Assembly (NCBI RefSeq): GCF_036226405.1
Contig: NZ_CP108464.1
Location: 930,001-994,000 of the forward strand
DNA length: 64,000 bases
Reading direction: 5' to 3'
From: Streptomyces sp. NBC_01260
Lineage (GTDB): Bacteria; Actinomycetota; Actinomycetes; Streptomycetales; Streptomycetaceae
The notes under the pieces: generated by a model
What the model saw: the letters and a program-made list of their open reading frames with translations, nothing else
What the model was told of the DNA's origin: nothing
Databases searched by the model: none
Shown here: positions 15,342 to 23,828 of the stretch, piece after piece
How the letters are laid out: each line of letters opens with the position of its first letter
Position numbering within the stretch: position 1 is the first letter of the stretch
Translations under genes and position numbers: made by a program

Positions 15342-17693
15342 GTGACCCCACCTCCCAGACGCCAGTTGCTCAGACGCTCCATATCCGCCTCTCTCTCGCT
15401 GGCCCTCGCCGCGTTCGGCACCGCTGCCGCCGTGGTCATGTCCAGCGCTCCCCCCGCCCAGGCGGCGGGGGTACCCGCCCCTTCCCCCATGGCGGTTCCC
15501 GGTCGCGGGGCGACCGTTCCGTTCAAGGAACAGGAAGCCGAGTACGCGGCCACCAACGGCACACTGATCGGCCCGAACCGGCTGTACGGCACGCTGCCCT
15601 CCGAGGCCTCGGGCCGGCAGGCCGTAACGCTGGATGCCGTCGGCGAGTACGTGGAGTTCACGCTCACCGCACCGGCGAACGCGATGTCCTTCCGCTACTC
15701 GCTGCCGGACAGCGCCGCCGGATCGGGCCGGGACGCCTCGATCGACGTGCTGGTGAACGGCGCATCGCCGAAGGCGGTGCCGGTCACCTCCAAGTACGGC
15801 TGGTACTACGGCGGCTATCCCTTCAACAACAATCCGGGCGACACCAATCCGCACCACTTCTACGACGAGGCCCGGACCATGTTCGGGTCGACCCTCGCGG
15901 CCGGTACGAAGGTCCGGCTGCGGGTCTCCTCCACCTCCGCGTCACCGTCGTTCACCATCGACCTGGCGGACTTCGAACAGGTGGCCGCGCCGACCGCCAA
16001 GCCCTCGGGCGCGCTCGACGTCGTCTCCGACTTCGGCGCCGACCCGACCGGGGCAGCGGACTCGACCGCCAGGATCCAGGCTGCCGTGGACGCGGGGAAG
16101 GCACAGGGCAAGGAGGTCTACATCCCGCAGGGCACCTTCCAGGTCCGCGACCACATCGTCGTGGACAAGGTGACGCTGCGCGGTGCCGGTCCCTGGTACT
16201 CCGTGCTGACCGGGCGCGATCCCTCCAACCGGAGCAAGGCCGTCGGTGTCTACGGCAAGTACGCCGCGAACGGGGGAAGCAGCAACGTCACGCTCAAGGA
16301 CTTCGCCATCATCGGCGACATCCAGGAGCGGGTGGACGACGATCAGGTCAACGCCATCGGCGGTGCGCTGTCGAACTCCACCGTCGACAACGTCTGGATG
16401 CAGCACACCAAGTGCGGTGCCTGGATGGACGGCCCGATGGACAACTTCACCATCAGGAACAGCCGCATCCTGGACCAGACCGCCGACGGCGTGAACTTCC
16501 ACTACGGCGTCACCAACTCCACGGTCACCAACACCTTCGTCCGCAACTCCGGTGACGACGGTCTGGCGATGTGGGCGGAGAACGTCCCGAACGTGAAGAA
16601 CAAGTTCACGTTCAACACCGTGGTGCTGCCGATCCTCGCCAACAACATCGTGACGTACGGCGGCAAGGACATCACGATCTCCGACAACGTCATGTCGGAC
16701 ACCATCACCAACGGTGGCGGGCTGCATGTCGCCAACCGCTACCCGGGCGTCAACTCCGGTCAGGGCACAGCCGTTTCAGGCACCACAACAGCGGCCCGCA
16801 ACACCCTGATCCGAACCGGGAACAACGACTTCAACTGGCGCTTCGGCGTCGGCGCGATCTGGTTCAGCGGGCTCAACGAGCCCATCAACGCCACCATCAA
16901 CATCTCCGACACGGAGATACTCGACAGCTCGTACGCCGCGATCCACCTCATCGAGGGCGCGACCAACGGGCTGCACTTCGACAACATCAAGATCGACGGC
17001 GCCGGTACCTACGCGCTCCAGGTCCAGTCGCCGGGCACGGCGACCTTCACCAACGTCGTGGCCACCCACATCGCGCAGTCCAACCCGATCCACAACTGCG
17101 TCGGCAGCGGCTTCCAGATCACCCGGGGCGCCGGCAACTCCGGCTGGTACGCCGACCCGCCGGCCTGCACCGGCAACTGGCCGGACCCGGTGTGGACCAA
17201 CGGCGGTGTGCCGCAGGGCGGCAGCGGTCCCACCGACCCGCCGACCGATCCCCCCACCGACCCGCCCACCGACCCGGGAAACCTCGCCCAGGGCCGTCCG
17301 GTGACCGAGTCGGGCCACGCGGACGTGTACAGCGCGTCCAACGCGGTGGACGGGAACGCGAACACCTACTGGGAGAGCACCAACCATGCCTTCCCGCAGA
17401 CGATCACCGTCGATCTCGGCGCGGCCAAGGCCGTCAAGCGGGTGGTCCTGAAGCTGCCGCCGGCAGCCGCCTGGTCCACCCGCACGCAGACCCTGAGCGT
17501 GTCGGGCAGCACCGACAACAACACGTTCAACTCGCTCAAGGGATCCGCGGGTTACACCTTCGATCCGTCGAGCGGCAACAAGGCGACCGTCACCCTGCCC
17601 GGCACATCGGCCCGCTATCTGCGGCTGACGTTCACCGGCAACACCGGGTGGCCGGCGGCGCAGCTCTCCGAAATGGAGGCGTACACCAGCTGA
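15342..17693 (+). CDS. Secreted GH87-type alpha-1,3-glucanase (mycodextranase) with C-terminal F5/8 C domain
   Basis: This 783-residue secreted enzyme should hydrolyse alpha-1,3-glucan (fungal wall glucan, mutan or nigeran). After a signal peptide (basic RRQLLRRS, then a hydrophobic core ending near PPAQAAG) comes a galactose-binding-like domain (about residues 60-215, starting EQEAEYAATNGTLIG). A right-handed beta-helix catalytic domain (about 225-620) follows with VSDFGADPTGAADSTARIQA, RILDQTADGVNFHYG and NSGDDGLAMWAE, whose acidic residues match the GH87 active site. A Pro-Thr-Asp linker leads to a C-terminal F5/8 type C (CBM32-like) domain (about 648-783). GTG 15342 is chosen because AAGGA lies 10 bases upstream and a signal peptide follows at once; the frame is open far upstream but that part is not protein-like. 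Confidence 0.88.
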   Translation: MTPPPRRQLLRRSISASLSLALAAFGTAAAVVMSSAPPAQAAGVPAPSPMAVPGRGATVPFKEQEAEYAATNGTLIGPNRLYGTLPSEASGRQAVTLDAVGEYVEFTLTAPANAMSFRYSLPDSAAGSGRDASIDVLVNGASPKAVPVTSKYGWYYGGYPFNNNPGDTNPHHFYDEARTMFGSTLAAGTKVRLRVSSTSASPSFTIDLADFEQVAAPTAKPSGALDVVSDFGADPTGAADSTARIQAAVDAGKAQGKEVYIPQGTFQVRDHIVVDKVTLRGAGPWYSVLTGRDPSNRSKAVGVYGKYAANGGSSNVTLKDFAIIGDIQERVDDDQVNAIGGALSNSTVDNVWMQHTKCGAWMDGPMDNFTIRNSRILDQTADGVNFHYGVTNSTVTNTFVRNSGDDGLAMWAENVPNVKNKFTFNTVVLPILANNIVTYGGKDITISDNVMSDTITNGGGLHVANRYPGVNSGQGTAVSGTTTAARNTLIRTGNNDFNWRFGVGAIWFSGLNEPINATINISDTEILDSSYAAIHLIEGATNGLHFDNIKIDGAGTYALQVQSPGTATFTNVVATHIAQSNPIHNCVGSGFQITRGAGNSGWYADPPACTGNWPDPVWTNGGVPQGGSGPTDPPTDPPTDPPTDPGNLAQGRPVTESGHADVYSASNAVDGNANTYWESTNHAFPQTITVDLGAAKAVKRVVLKLPPAAAWSTRTQTLSVSGSTDNNTFNSLKGSAGYTFDPSSGNKATVTLPGTSARYLRLTFTGNTGWPAAQLSEMEAYTS
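17229..17275 (+). repeat. Tandem repeat encoding the PTDP linker
   Basis: Four imperfect copies of a 12-base unit (consensus CCCACCGACCCG) encode a TDPP-repeat linker between the GH87 catalytic domain and the C-terminal binding domain. Confidence 0.8.
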
Positions 17694-17704
17694 CCTGGAC
17701 CCGG

Positions 17705-17749
17705 CCGGCCGCCGGACGGACGCGCTGAGCGCGTCGGTCCGGCGGCCGG
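17705..17749. terminator. Bidirectional terminator between convergent genes
   Basis: A 21-base-pair stem with a single mismatch (left arm 17705-17725, right arm 17729-17749) and a 3-base loop TGA lies between the end of the GH87 gene and the end of the amino-acid binding protein gene. Confidence 0.8.
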
Positions 17750-17772
17750 TCCTGCTGCTCTTGCTGCTTCTG

Positions 17773-19017
17773 CTACTTCAGCGGGTAGGACTTCGCTGCC
17801 GCCTCCGCCGGCCTGACCACCTTCAGGCCGCCGGGGGTCTTGGCGTCCGGCTTCATGATCACGCTCTCCCGGGTGGAGGGCGCCGCCGGGTCCGAGAAGT
17901 TGTGCGACATCCCGAAGTCGCTCCCGAAGTCCGTGATGGTCAGCAGCGCCTTGTCGATGCCCGCACGGGTGAGGTCCTTCGCGGCGCAGGCCTTCTTCAG
18001 CGCCTCGCCGTACAGCGTCGCCGCCGTGTATCCGGCGATGACGCCGTTGTCGAGGCCGTCCTTCGGGTACTCGGCGCCGTACTCCTTGGAGAGCTTGGCC
18101 GGGCCCGCGCCCGGGTCGCCGATCGGCAGGGTGGAGGCGGCGACGTAGTAGTCCTTGAGCAGCGCCGGTCCCGCCTGGGTCTTCAGCAGTTGGGGGGCGA
18201 AGGCGGAGTTGTTGCCGACGACGGGGACCTTGAATCCGGTGGCGGCGGCGACGCCGACCAGCGAGGCCGCCTGGCGCGGGCCCGCGCTGACCACGACGGC
18301 CTTGACCCCTGCCTGCTTGAGCGCCGCGACCTGGGCGGTCATGTCGTTGTCGGTGGGCTTGATCTTCTGCTCGACGACGGTGAGCCCCGCCTCCTTCGCC
18401 GCGTACGTCGAACCGGCCAGGGCGTTCTCGCCGTAGTCGCCCTCGAAGTAGACATGCCCGATCCTGTCCCCCTTGGCGATGCGCTTCTCGGCGAGCAGGT
18501 AGTCGATCGCGTTGACGGTCTCGACGTCGTACGTGGCACCGATGACGCGGACGTACTTGCTGCCGAGCAGATTCGCCGACCAGGCCTGCGGCAGGACGAG
18601 TCCCTTGTCCTGACCGTCGATCCGCTGCTCGACCGCCGCGACGAACGGCGAGCCGATGAACTGGACGAAGCCCAGCACCTTCGGCTCCAGCTCCGTGTAG
18701 CCGGCGATGGCCTTCTGGGGGTCGTAGCCGTGGTCGCGGACGGTGAGCGCGATCTTCCGCTCGCAGATGCCGCCGGCGGCGTTGGTCTGCTTGACCCACA
18801 GCTGCTGGGCCTGGGTGACGCTCTTGCCGAGGGAGGCGTAGACACCGGTCATGTCGGTGAGGGCACCGAGGGAGATCACCGAGTCGGTGACGCCCTCGCC
18901 GGTCTTCACCCCGCCCTTGTCCTTGACGCCCCCGTCGGAGGTGTTCGCCTTCTCGCTGCAGCCCACGAGAGTGAGGGTGAGGGCCGCGCACACGGCCCCG
19001 AGCACACGCAGTTTCAT
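17773..19017 (-). CDS. Branched-chain amino acid-type ABC transporter, substrate-binding lipoprotein
   Basis: This 414-residue extracellular lipoprotein belongs to the periplasmic-binding-protein type 1 (LivK/amide-binding) family. The lipobox is visible in LTLTLVGCSEK at residues 14-24, so the mature protein is anchored through Cys20. The binding core starts at TDSVISLGALTDMTGVYASL and includes GHVYFEGDYGENA. The substrate may be branched-chain amino acids, amides or urea-like compounds. It is the last gene of the livF-G-H-M-K operon and its start overlaps the livM stop (ATGA), which is an unusual place because binding proteins are usually encoded first. Confidence 0.93.
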   Translation of the reverse strand: MKLRVLGAVCAALTLTLVGCSEKANTSDGGVKDKGGVKTGEGVTDSVISLGALTDMTGVYASLGKSVTQAQQLWVKQTNAAGGICERKIALTVRDHGYDPQKAIAGYTELEPKVLGFVQFIGSPFVAAVEQRIDGQDKGLVLPQAWSANLLGSKYVRVIGATYDVETVNAIDYLLAEKRIAKGDRIGHVYFEGDYGENALAGSTYAAKEAGLTVVEQKIKPTDNDMTAQVAALKQAGVKAVVVSAGPRQAASLVGVAAATGFKVPVVGNNSAFAPQLLKTQAGPALLKDYYVAASTLPIGDPGAGPAKLSKEYGAEYPKDGLDNGVIAGYTAATLYGEALKKACAAKDLTRAGIDKALLTITDFGSDFGMSHNFSDPAAPSTRESVIMKPDAKTPGGLKVVRPAEAAAKSYPLK

Positions 19018-20150
19018 TTCTTCTCCCCTGAGTTCTTCGAACGTGTCGGGCCGCCGGGCAGGAGCCGTGTCAGGCCGCCGGGCAGGAACAGGACAGCCGC
19101 GACCACCGCGGCGCCGTACAGGTAGCGCGAGGCCTCACCCGGTGCCAGACCGCCCGTACCGGGGGCGGAGACCAGGGGCAGGGAATCGCTGTAGTGGGTG
19201 AGCACCTGCGGCAGCAGCGAGACGAAGGCGGCGCCCACGACCGCCCCCGCCACGGTGCCGAGCCCGCCGATGACGATCATGGCGAGGTATTCGAGGGACA
19301 GGACCATGCCGAAGTACTCGGGCACCGTCCGCTGGAAGACCAGCGCGAGCAGTACACCCGCGAGTCCGGCGTACATCGAGGACAGGACGAAGACACCGGC
19401 CCGGTAGCGGGCCACCGGCACCCCCATCACGCCTGCCGCGATGCGGTGGTCGCGGATGGCGTTGAGCGCCCGGCCGGGCCTGCCGCGCAGCACACCGCGG
19501 GCGAACAGTCCGCTGAGGAGCAGGGCGAGCAGCGCCGCGTACCAGAGCTTCTCGGCGGACTGGAAGGGCACCGCCGCCACCACGACCTCGGTGTCGTCGA
19601 AGTCGAGGCCGAACAGCGAGAGGGACGGGACGGCGCGGCCGTTGAAGCCGCCGGTGAGGGAGCCGGCGTTGAACAGCACATGCTGGCCGATGAAGATGAG
19701 GGCCAGGGTGGCGATGCCGAGGTAGGCGCCGCGCAGCCGGCCGGCGATGGGGCTGAACAGTCCGCCCGCGACCCCGGTCAGGAGTACGGCGAGTACGGCG
19801 GCGAGCCAGCTGGGCAGGCCGAGTCCGGTGAGTTCGTGCCCCTTCGACGTACTGCTCTCCCCGGCCAGGACGCAGTATCCGTACGCGCCCACCGCGAGGA
19901 AGAAGGCGTGTCCCATGGAGAGCTGGCCGGTGGCTCCGGTGAGCAGGTTGAGTCCGATGGCGCCGATGGCGGCGGCCATCGCGAAGAGCCCGGCCTGCAG
20001 CCAGAAGCGGTCGAGGTAGAACGGGAACGCGAGCAGGAGCACCGAGCCGACGGCCCAGAGGCAGGTACGGGGACTGCGCAGCCGCGCGGTGAGGCCGGTG
20101 CCCGGTGCACGGGGCACGGTCCCGGCCGTGGTGGTCGTGGTATCAGACAC
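19014..20150 (-). CDS. Branched-chain amino acid ABC transporter permease (LivM type)
   Basis: This 378-residue inner-membrane permease has about ten hydrophobic segments and the LivM-family core GLNLLTGATGQLSMGHAFFL and SSMYAGLAGVLLALVF, followed by the conserved IGGLGTVAGAVVGA loop that contacts the ATPases. The long N-terminal cytoplasmic tail is Thr/Arg rich. Its start overlaps the end of the livH gene by eight bases. Confidence 0.93.
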   Translation of the reverse strand: MSDTTTTTAGTVPRAPGTGLTARLRSPRTCLWAVGSVLLLAFPFYLDRFWLQAGLFAMAAAIGAIGLNLLTGATGQLSMGHAFFLAVGAYGYCVLAGESSTSKGHELTGLGLPSWLAAVLAVLLTGVAGGLFSPIAGRLRGAYLGIATLALIFIGQHVLFNAGSLTGGFNGRAVPSLSLFGLDFDDTEVVVAAVPFQSAEKLWYAALLALLLSGLFARGVLRGRPGRALNAIRDHRIAAGVMGVPVARYRAGVFVLSSMYAGLAGVLLALVFQRTVPEYFGMVLSLEYLAMIVIGGLGTVAGAVVGAAFVSLLPQVLTHYSDSLPLVSAPGTGGLAPGEASRYLYGAAVVAAVLFLPGGLTRLLPGGPTRSKNSGEKK

Positions 20151-21033
20151 GGGCGAGCTCCTTCGTACCGAAGAGTCCGGCGGGCCGCAGGAGCAGCACG
20201 ATCACCATCACCAGGTAGGGGGCGAGGTCTCCGATGCCGCGGCCCAGGAAGGAGAGGTCGCTCTGGTAGCCGGTGGCGAGCGACTCGGTGACTCCGACGA
20301 TCAGCCCGCCGACCAGGGCCCCGGTCGTGGAGTCGAGTCCGCCGAGGATCGCGGCGGGGAACGCCTTGAGGGCGGCCAGTGAGGTGACCCGTTCCAGGCC
20401 GGGTGTGGGGAACACCGTGAGGAAGAGGGCGGCCACGGCGGCGAGTGCTCCGGCCACCGCCCAGGCGGCGAGCGAGACCCGGCCGAGTTTGATCCCCATC
20501 AGGGCGGCGGTCTGCGGGTTCTCGGCGGCGGCCCGCATCGACACCCCCCAGGAGGTGAAGCGGAAGGCGAGCAGGAACACGGTGATGAGGAGGGCGGCGG
20601 CGACGAAGGCCGCGACCCTGGTCTGGGCGAGGGTGATATCGCCGACGGTGACGACCCGGTCGCCCCAGGGGTCGCCGAGCGGGAGCACCTCTGTGCCCAT
20701 GCGGCGGGTGAGTTCGGTGGTGAGGAGGATGTCGACACCGATGGTGACGATGGCCAGCACACTGTGGTCGCTGCCCCGGTAGCGGCGCATCACCAGGAAC
20801 TCGACGGCCGCTCCGACGACGGCCGCGCCCGCGATTCCGACGGCGAGCGCGGGCCAGAAGCCGATGTCGTCGTGGAGCACGGCGGTGACGTAGCCGCCCG
20901 CGAGCAGCAGGGAGGCATGGGCGAAGTTGACGACCTCGGTGGCCTTGAAGATGACGACGAAGCCGAGCGCGATCAGGGCGTAGACCGAGCCGATGGAGAG
21001 CCCGCCGAGGAGGAGTTCGATGAAAGTGGTCAT
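20143..21033 (-). CDS. Branched-chain amino acid ABC transporter permease (LivH type)
   Basis: This 296-residue membrane protein begins MTTFIELLLGGLSIGSVYAL, the usual LivH N-terminus, and contains LGFVVIFKATEVVNFAHASL and AAILGGLDSTTGALVGGLIV. ATG 21033 overlaps the livG stop codon (ATGA), which fixes the start; the longer upstream frame is a shadow of livG and livF. It forms the translocation pore together with the LivM-type subunit. Confidence 0.93.
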   Translation of the reverse strand: MTTFIELLLGGLSIGSVYALIALGFVVIFKATEVVNFAHASLLLAGGYVTAVLHDDIGFWPALAVGIAGAAVVGAAVEFLVMRRYRGSDHSVLAIVTIGVDILLTTELTRRMGTEVLPLGDPWGDRVVTVGDITLAQTRVAAFVAAALLITVFLLAFRFTSWGVSMRAAAENPQTAALMGIKLGRVSLAAWAVAGALAAVAALFLTVFPTPGLERVTSLAALKAFPAAILGGLDSTTGALVGGLIVGVTESLATGYQSDLSFLGRGIGDLAPYLVMVIVLLLRPAGLFGTKELARV

Positions 21034-21833
21034 TCCGGTGCCCCCAAGTAGGCCTGGACGACGGCCGGATCGTTCTGGATCTCGGCGGGGGTGCCGCCCG
21101 CGATCCTGCGTCCGAAGTCGAGTACGGTCACGGCGTCCGCGAGCCGCATCACCACTCCCATGTCGTGTTCGACGAGGACGATCGATATGCCGAGGCCGTC
21201 CCGCACGCCGGCCACGACCGCCGCGGTGCGCTGCCGCTCGTCGGCGGTCATTCCTGCGACGGGCTCGTCCAGGAGGAGGATCTGGGGCTCCATGCACAGT
21301 GCGCGGCCGAGCTCGACGAGCTTCTGCTGCCCGTACGGGAGCGCCCCGGCGGGCCGCTCCAGCTCCTTCTCCAGTCCGATGAATTCGGCGATCTCGCGGA
21401 CCCGTTCGAGATGTCGCCGGGCCTCGCGGGCAGCGGACGGCAGGCGCAGTCCGCTCGCGAGGAACCCGGCGCGGGTGAGCCGGTGGCGGCCGAGCAGCAG
21501 GCTGTCCGCGACGGTGGCGTGCGGGGGCAGCGCGAGGTTCTGGAAGGTCCGGGCGACACCGAGGGCGGCGATCCGGTGCGGGGCGAGTCCGGTGAGCTCC
21601 GCCGTCCCGAGGCGGACGCTTCCGGCGGCGGCCCGGTACACCCCGGAGAGCACGTTGAAGCAGGTGGACTTCCCGGCCCCGTTGGGGCCGATGACGGCGT
21701 GCACGCTGCCGGGCTCCACGGTGAAGGAGACGCCGTCCAGGGCGGTGAGTCCGGCGAAGCGGACGGTGATGTCGCGGACGGCGAGTGCGGCCGGGGCGGT
21801 CGCGAGCGGTGCGGCCTCGCGGGCGGTCCTCAT
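21030..21833 (-). CDS. Branched-chain amino acid ABC transporter ATP-binding protein (LivG type)
   Basis: This 267-residue ATPase has Walker A in IGPNGAGKSTCFN, the Q-loop in GVARTFQNLALP, a signature in the form LPYGQQKLVELGRAL (YGQQ is the usual LivG variant of SGGQ), Walker B in ILLLDEPVAGM, and the H-loop in VLVEHDM. The ATG at 21833 overlaps the livF stop (ATGA); a GTG three codons upstream is also possible. Confidence 0.94.
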   Translation of the reverse strand: MRTAREAAPLATAPAALAVRDITVRFAGLTALDGVSFTVEPGSVHAVIGPNGAGKSTCFNVLSGVYRAAAGSVRLGTAELTGLAPHRIAALGVARTFQNLALPPHATVADSLLLGRHRLTRAGFLASGLRLPSAAREARRHLERVREIAEFIGLEKELERPAGALPYGQQKLVELGRALCMEPQILLLDEPVAGMTADERQRTAAVVAGVRDGLGISIVLVEHDMGVVMRLADAVTVLDFGRRIAGGTPAEIQNDPAVVQAYLGAPE

Positions 21834-22627
21834 GCGGACCACCGGCTGAGGGTGCGTGCGATGCCGGCGGCCCGGTCCGCGTCCGCGGCGGCCGTCTCGT
21901 CGACGACGCCCAGGTAGCGCCGGCGCACCTCGTCGGATGCGGCGAGCTCGTCGGCCGGCCCCGCCAGGGTGACCTCGCCGACCTCCAGCACGTACGCCGT
22001 CGAGGCGAGCCGCAGGGCGATCGCCGCGTTCTGCTCGACGAGCAGGACGGAGGTGCCCGCCGCGTTGATCTCACGCACCGTCTCGGCGATCCTCGCCGCC
22101 ATCAGCGGGGCCAGGCCGAGCGACGGCTCGTCGAGCAGCAGCAGCCGGGGCCGGGCCATCAGGGCGCGGCCCATGGCCAGCATCTGCTGCTCGCCGCCGG
22201 AGAGCAGCCCGGCTCGCTGGTGTGCGCGCTGGGCCAGTACCGGGAACAGCTCGTGTACGCGGGTCAGGGCGCCGGCCGACGCCTTGCGGCCGCCGCGGGC
22301 CCCGAGAGCGCCCGCCCGCAGATTGTCGGTCACCGTCATCCGGGCGAACACCTGTCGTCCCTCGGGGACCTGGACCACTCCCGCGGCCACCACCTGGGCG
22401 GGGCGCAGCCCGTCCAGCCGGTGGTCGTCGAAGCGGACGGTTCCCGTGCCCGTACCGCGGTGGAAGCCGAGGGTCCGCGAGACGGCCCGCAGCAGTGTGG
22501 TCTTCCCGGCCCCGTTGCCGCCGAGCACGGCGGTGATCGCGCCCGCCGGCACATCGAGGGAGACGTCGCGCAGGGAGCGTACGGGGCCGTAGCCCACGGA
22601 CAGTCCGCGGATCTCCAGCGTTGCCAT
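21830..22627 (-). CDS. Branched-chain amino acid ABC transporter ATP-binding protein (LivF type)
   Basis: This 265-residue ATPase is the first gene of the operon. Walker A is GGNGAGKTTLLRAVS, the signature LLSGGEQQMLAMGRAL, Walker B LLLLDEPSLGL and the H-loop LLVEQNAA, all standard for LivF. ATG 22627 is preceded by GGAGGAGG, which fixes the start; the longer open frame upstream is not coding. The gene is transcribed away from the PucR-like regulator. Confidence 0.94.
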   Translation of the reverse strand: MATLEIRGLSVGYGPVRSLRDVSLDVPAGAITAVLGGNGAGKTTLLRAVSRTLGFHRGTGTGTVRFDDHRLDGLRPAQVVAAGVVQVPEGRQVFARMTVTDNLRAGALGARGGRKASAGALTRVHELFPVLAQRAHQRAGLLSGGEQQMLAMGRALMARPRLLLLDEPSLGLAPLMAARIAETVREINAAGTSVLLVEQNAAIALRLASTAYVLEVGEVTLAGPADELAASDEVRRRYLGVVDETAAADADRAAGIARTLSRWSA

Positions 22628-22954
22628 GCGTCCTCCTCCTTCCGCCTTGTCGTCGAACCGGGCCGGCGCGATTCGCCGGACCGGCCGGCGCCGCGGCCGC
22701 GACCGCTGTTTCGGCGGTGGCCGCCTCCTGCGCCGTGGGGCCACAGACCAGCAGCGGGCGGGCCGCCCGTCCACGGCGTGCGGCCGAGACGCTGCGGATG
22801 ACCAGTGCGGGAGACCGCCGCTTGTGCACGCGCACAGAGGCGGGCCGCCGGCTGTCGCCTCCCGTCCGGTCCGGTGGCATCCTCACGTCGGCGGCCCGGC
22901 GGACGGACCGGGCGCGGACGCGGTCCGCGGCGGCGTGCGAGGAACGGAGCGGCC
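22628..22954. other. Divergent promoter region between the liv operon and a PucR-like regulator
   Basis: This 327-base region is very G/C rich and I see no gene, tRNA or convincing -35/-10 pair in it. It must contain the promoters for the liv operon (minus) and the regulator (plus), so the regulator may control the transporter. Confidence 0.5.
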
Positions 22955-23719
22955 ATGCGGCAGAGCGGGGAGGAGCGGGGGTGGGCGCTGCTCGACGCGC
23001 TGCTGGACGACGACACCGGGCCGGGCCTGCCCGCGCTGGCCGCCGCGGTGCTGGGGCTGCCGGAGGCGGGCCGGTACGCGGTGGCCGTGCTGCCGCTCCG
23101 GGGGCGTCCCTGCCCCACGCCCCGGACAGCGGGCGCGCACGGGCTCCGGTTTCTCTGGCGGGCCCGGCCGGACCGGGAGATCGCGGTGGTCGCGCTGGGT
23201 GAGGCGGATCCGGCCGCGGTCGTCACGCTTCTGGCGGACCTGGGTCCGGGGCCGGGTGGTGTCAGCCCGGCCGTGGCGGGCCTGGCGGGTCTGGGCACGG
23301 CCCGCCGGCTGGCCGATGCGGCACTGCTGGCGTGCGGCCCCGCCGGGGAGGACGTCGTCTGCCTGGACGGCAGGGTCCCGGCGGCCCTGGTGGCCGGCCG
23401 GCCCGCGGTGTCGGCCTACCTGGCCGCGGACGTCTTCGGCCCCCTGCTGGCCCGCGATCCGGCGGACCGGGCCCTGCTGGTGTCGACGCTGGACGCGTGG
23501 CTGGAGTGCGGGGGGTCGGCGGCGCGGGCGGCGGTCCGGCTGCGCTGCCACCGGAACACGGTGCTGAACCGGCTGCGGCGGCTGGAGGAGCTGACGTCAC
23601 GCTCGTTGCCGCGGCCGCGGGAACTGGTGGAGGTGGCGCTGGCGCTGGACGCGGTGCGGTTGCTGCCGCTGGGGGCTGTGCCCCCCGATCCCCGCTCCTC
23701 GGTCGCCGCAGGGGCTTGA
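22955..23719 (+). CDS. PucR-like helix-turn-helix regulator
   Basis: This 254-residue protein has a C-terminal PucR/CdaR-type helix-turn-helix (HTH_30) at about residues 165-215, visible as LVSTLDAWLECGGSAARAAV followed by RLRCHRNTVLNRLRRLEELT. The N-terminal part (leucine/alanine rich) would be the sensory or GGDEF-like region but has no recognisable motif. PucR-type regulators often control purine, amide or amino-acid use, which fits the divergent liv-type transporter. ATG 22955 has GGAG 7-8 bases upstream; the 50 upstream in-frame codons are Arg/Gly-rich and unlikely to be coding. Confidence 0.8.
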   Translation: MRQSGEERGWALLDALLDDDTGPGLPALAAAVLGLPEAGRYAVAVLPLRGRPCPTPRTAGAHGLRFLWRARPDREIAVVALGEADPAAVVTLLADLGPGPGGVSPAVAGLAGLGTARRLADAALLACGPAGEDVVCLDGRVPAALVAGRPAVSAYLAADVFGPLLARDPADRALLVSTLDAWLECGGSAARAAVRLRCHRNTVLNRLRRLEELTSRSLPRPRELVEVALALDAVRLLPLGAVPPDPRSSVAAGA

Positions 23720-23782
23720 CCGGCTCAGCCCCGTCGGCGTTCGAGGCACGGGGGGCGGGGCGAGGCCCCGGTTCGGGAGGGG

Positions 23783-23823
23783 CGGGGACGGGAGCGCCAC
23801 CCGCCGGTGCGCTCCCGTCCCCG
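23783..23823. terminator. Bidirectional terminator
   Basis: A perfect 15-base-pair stem (CGGGGACGGGAGCGC at 23783-23797 and its complement at 23809-23823) with an 11-base loop ends 5 bases before the stop codon of the glycerate kinase gene on the opposite strand. It can serve both convergent genes. Confidence 0.8.
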
Positions 23824-23828
23824 TCAGG

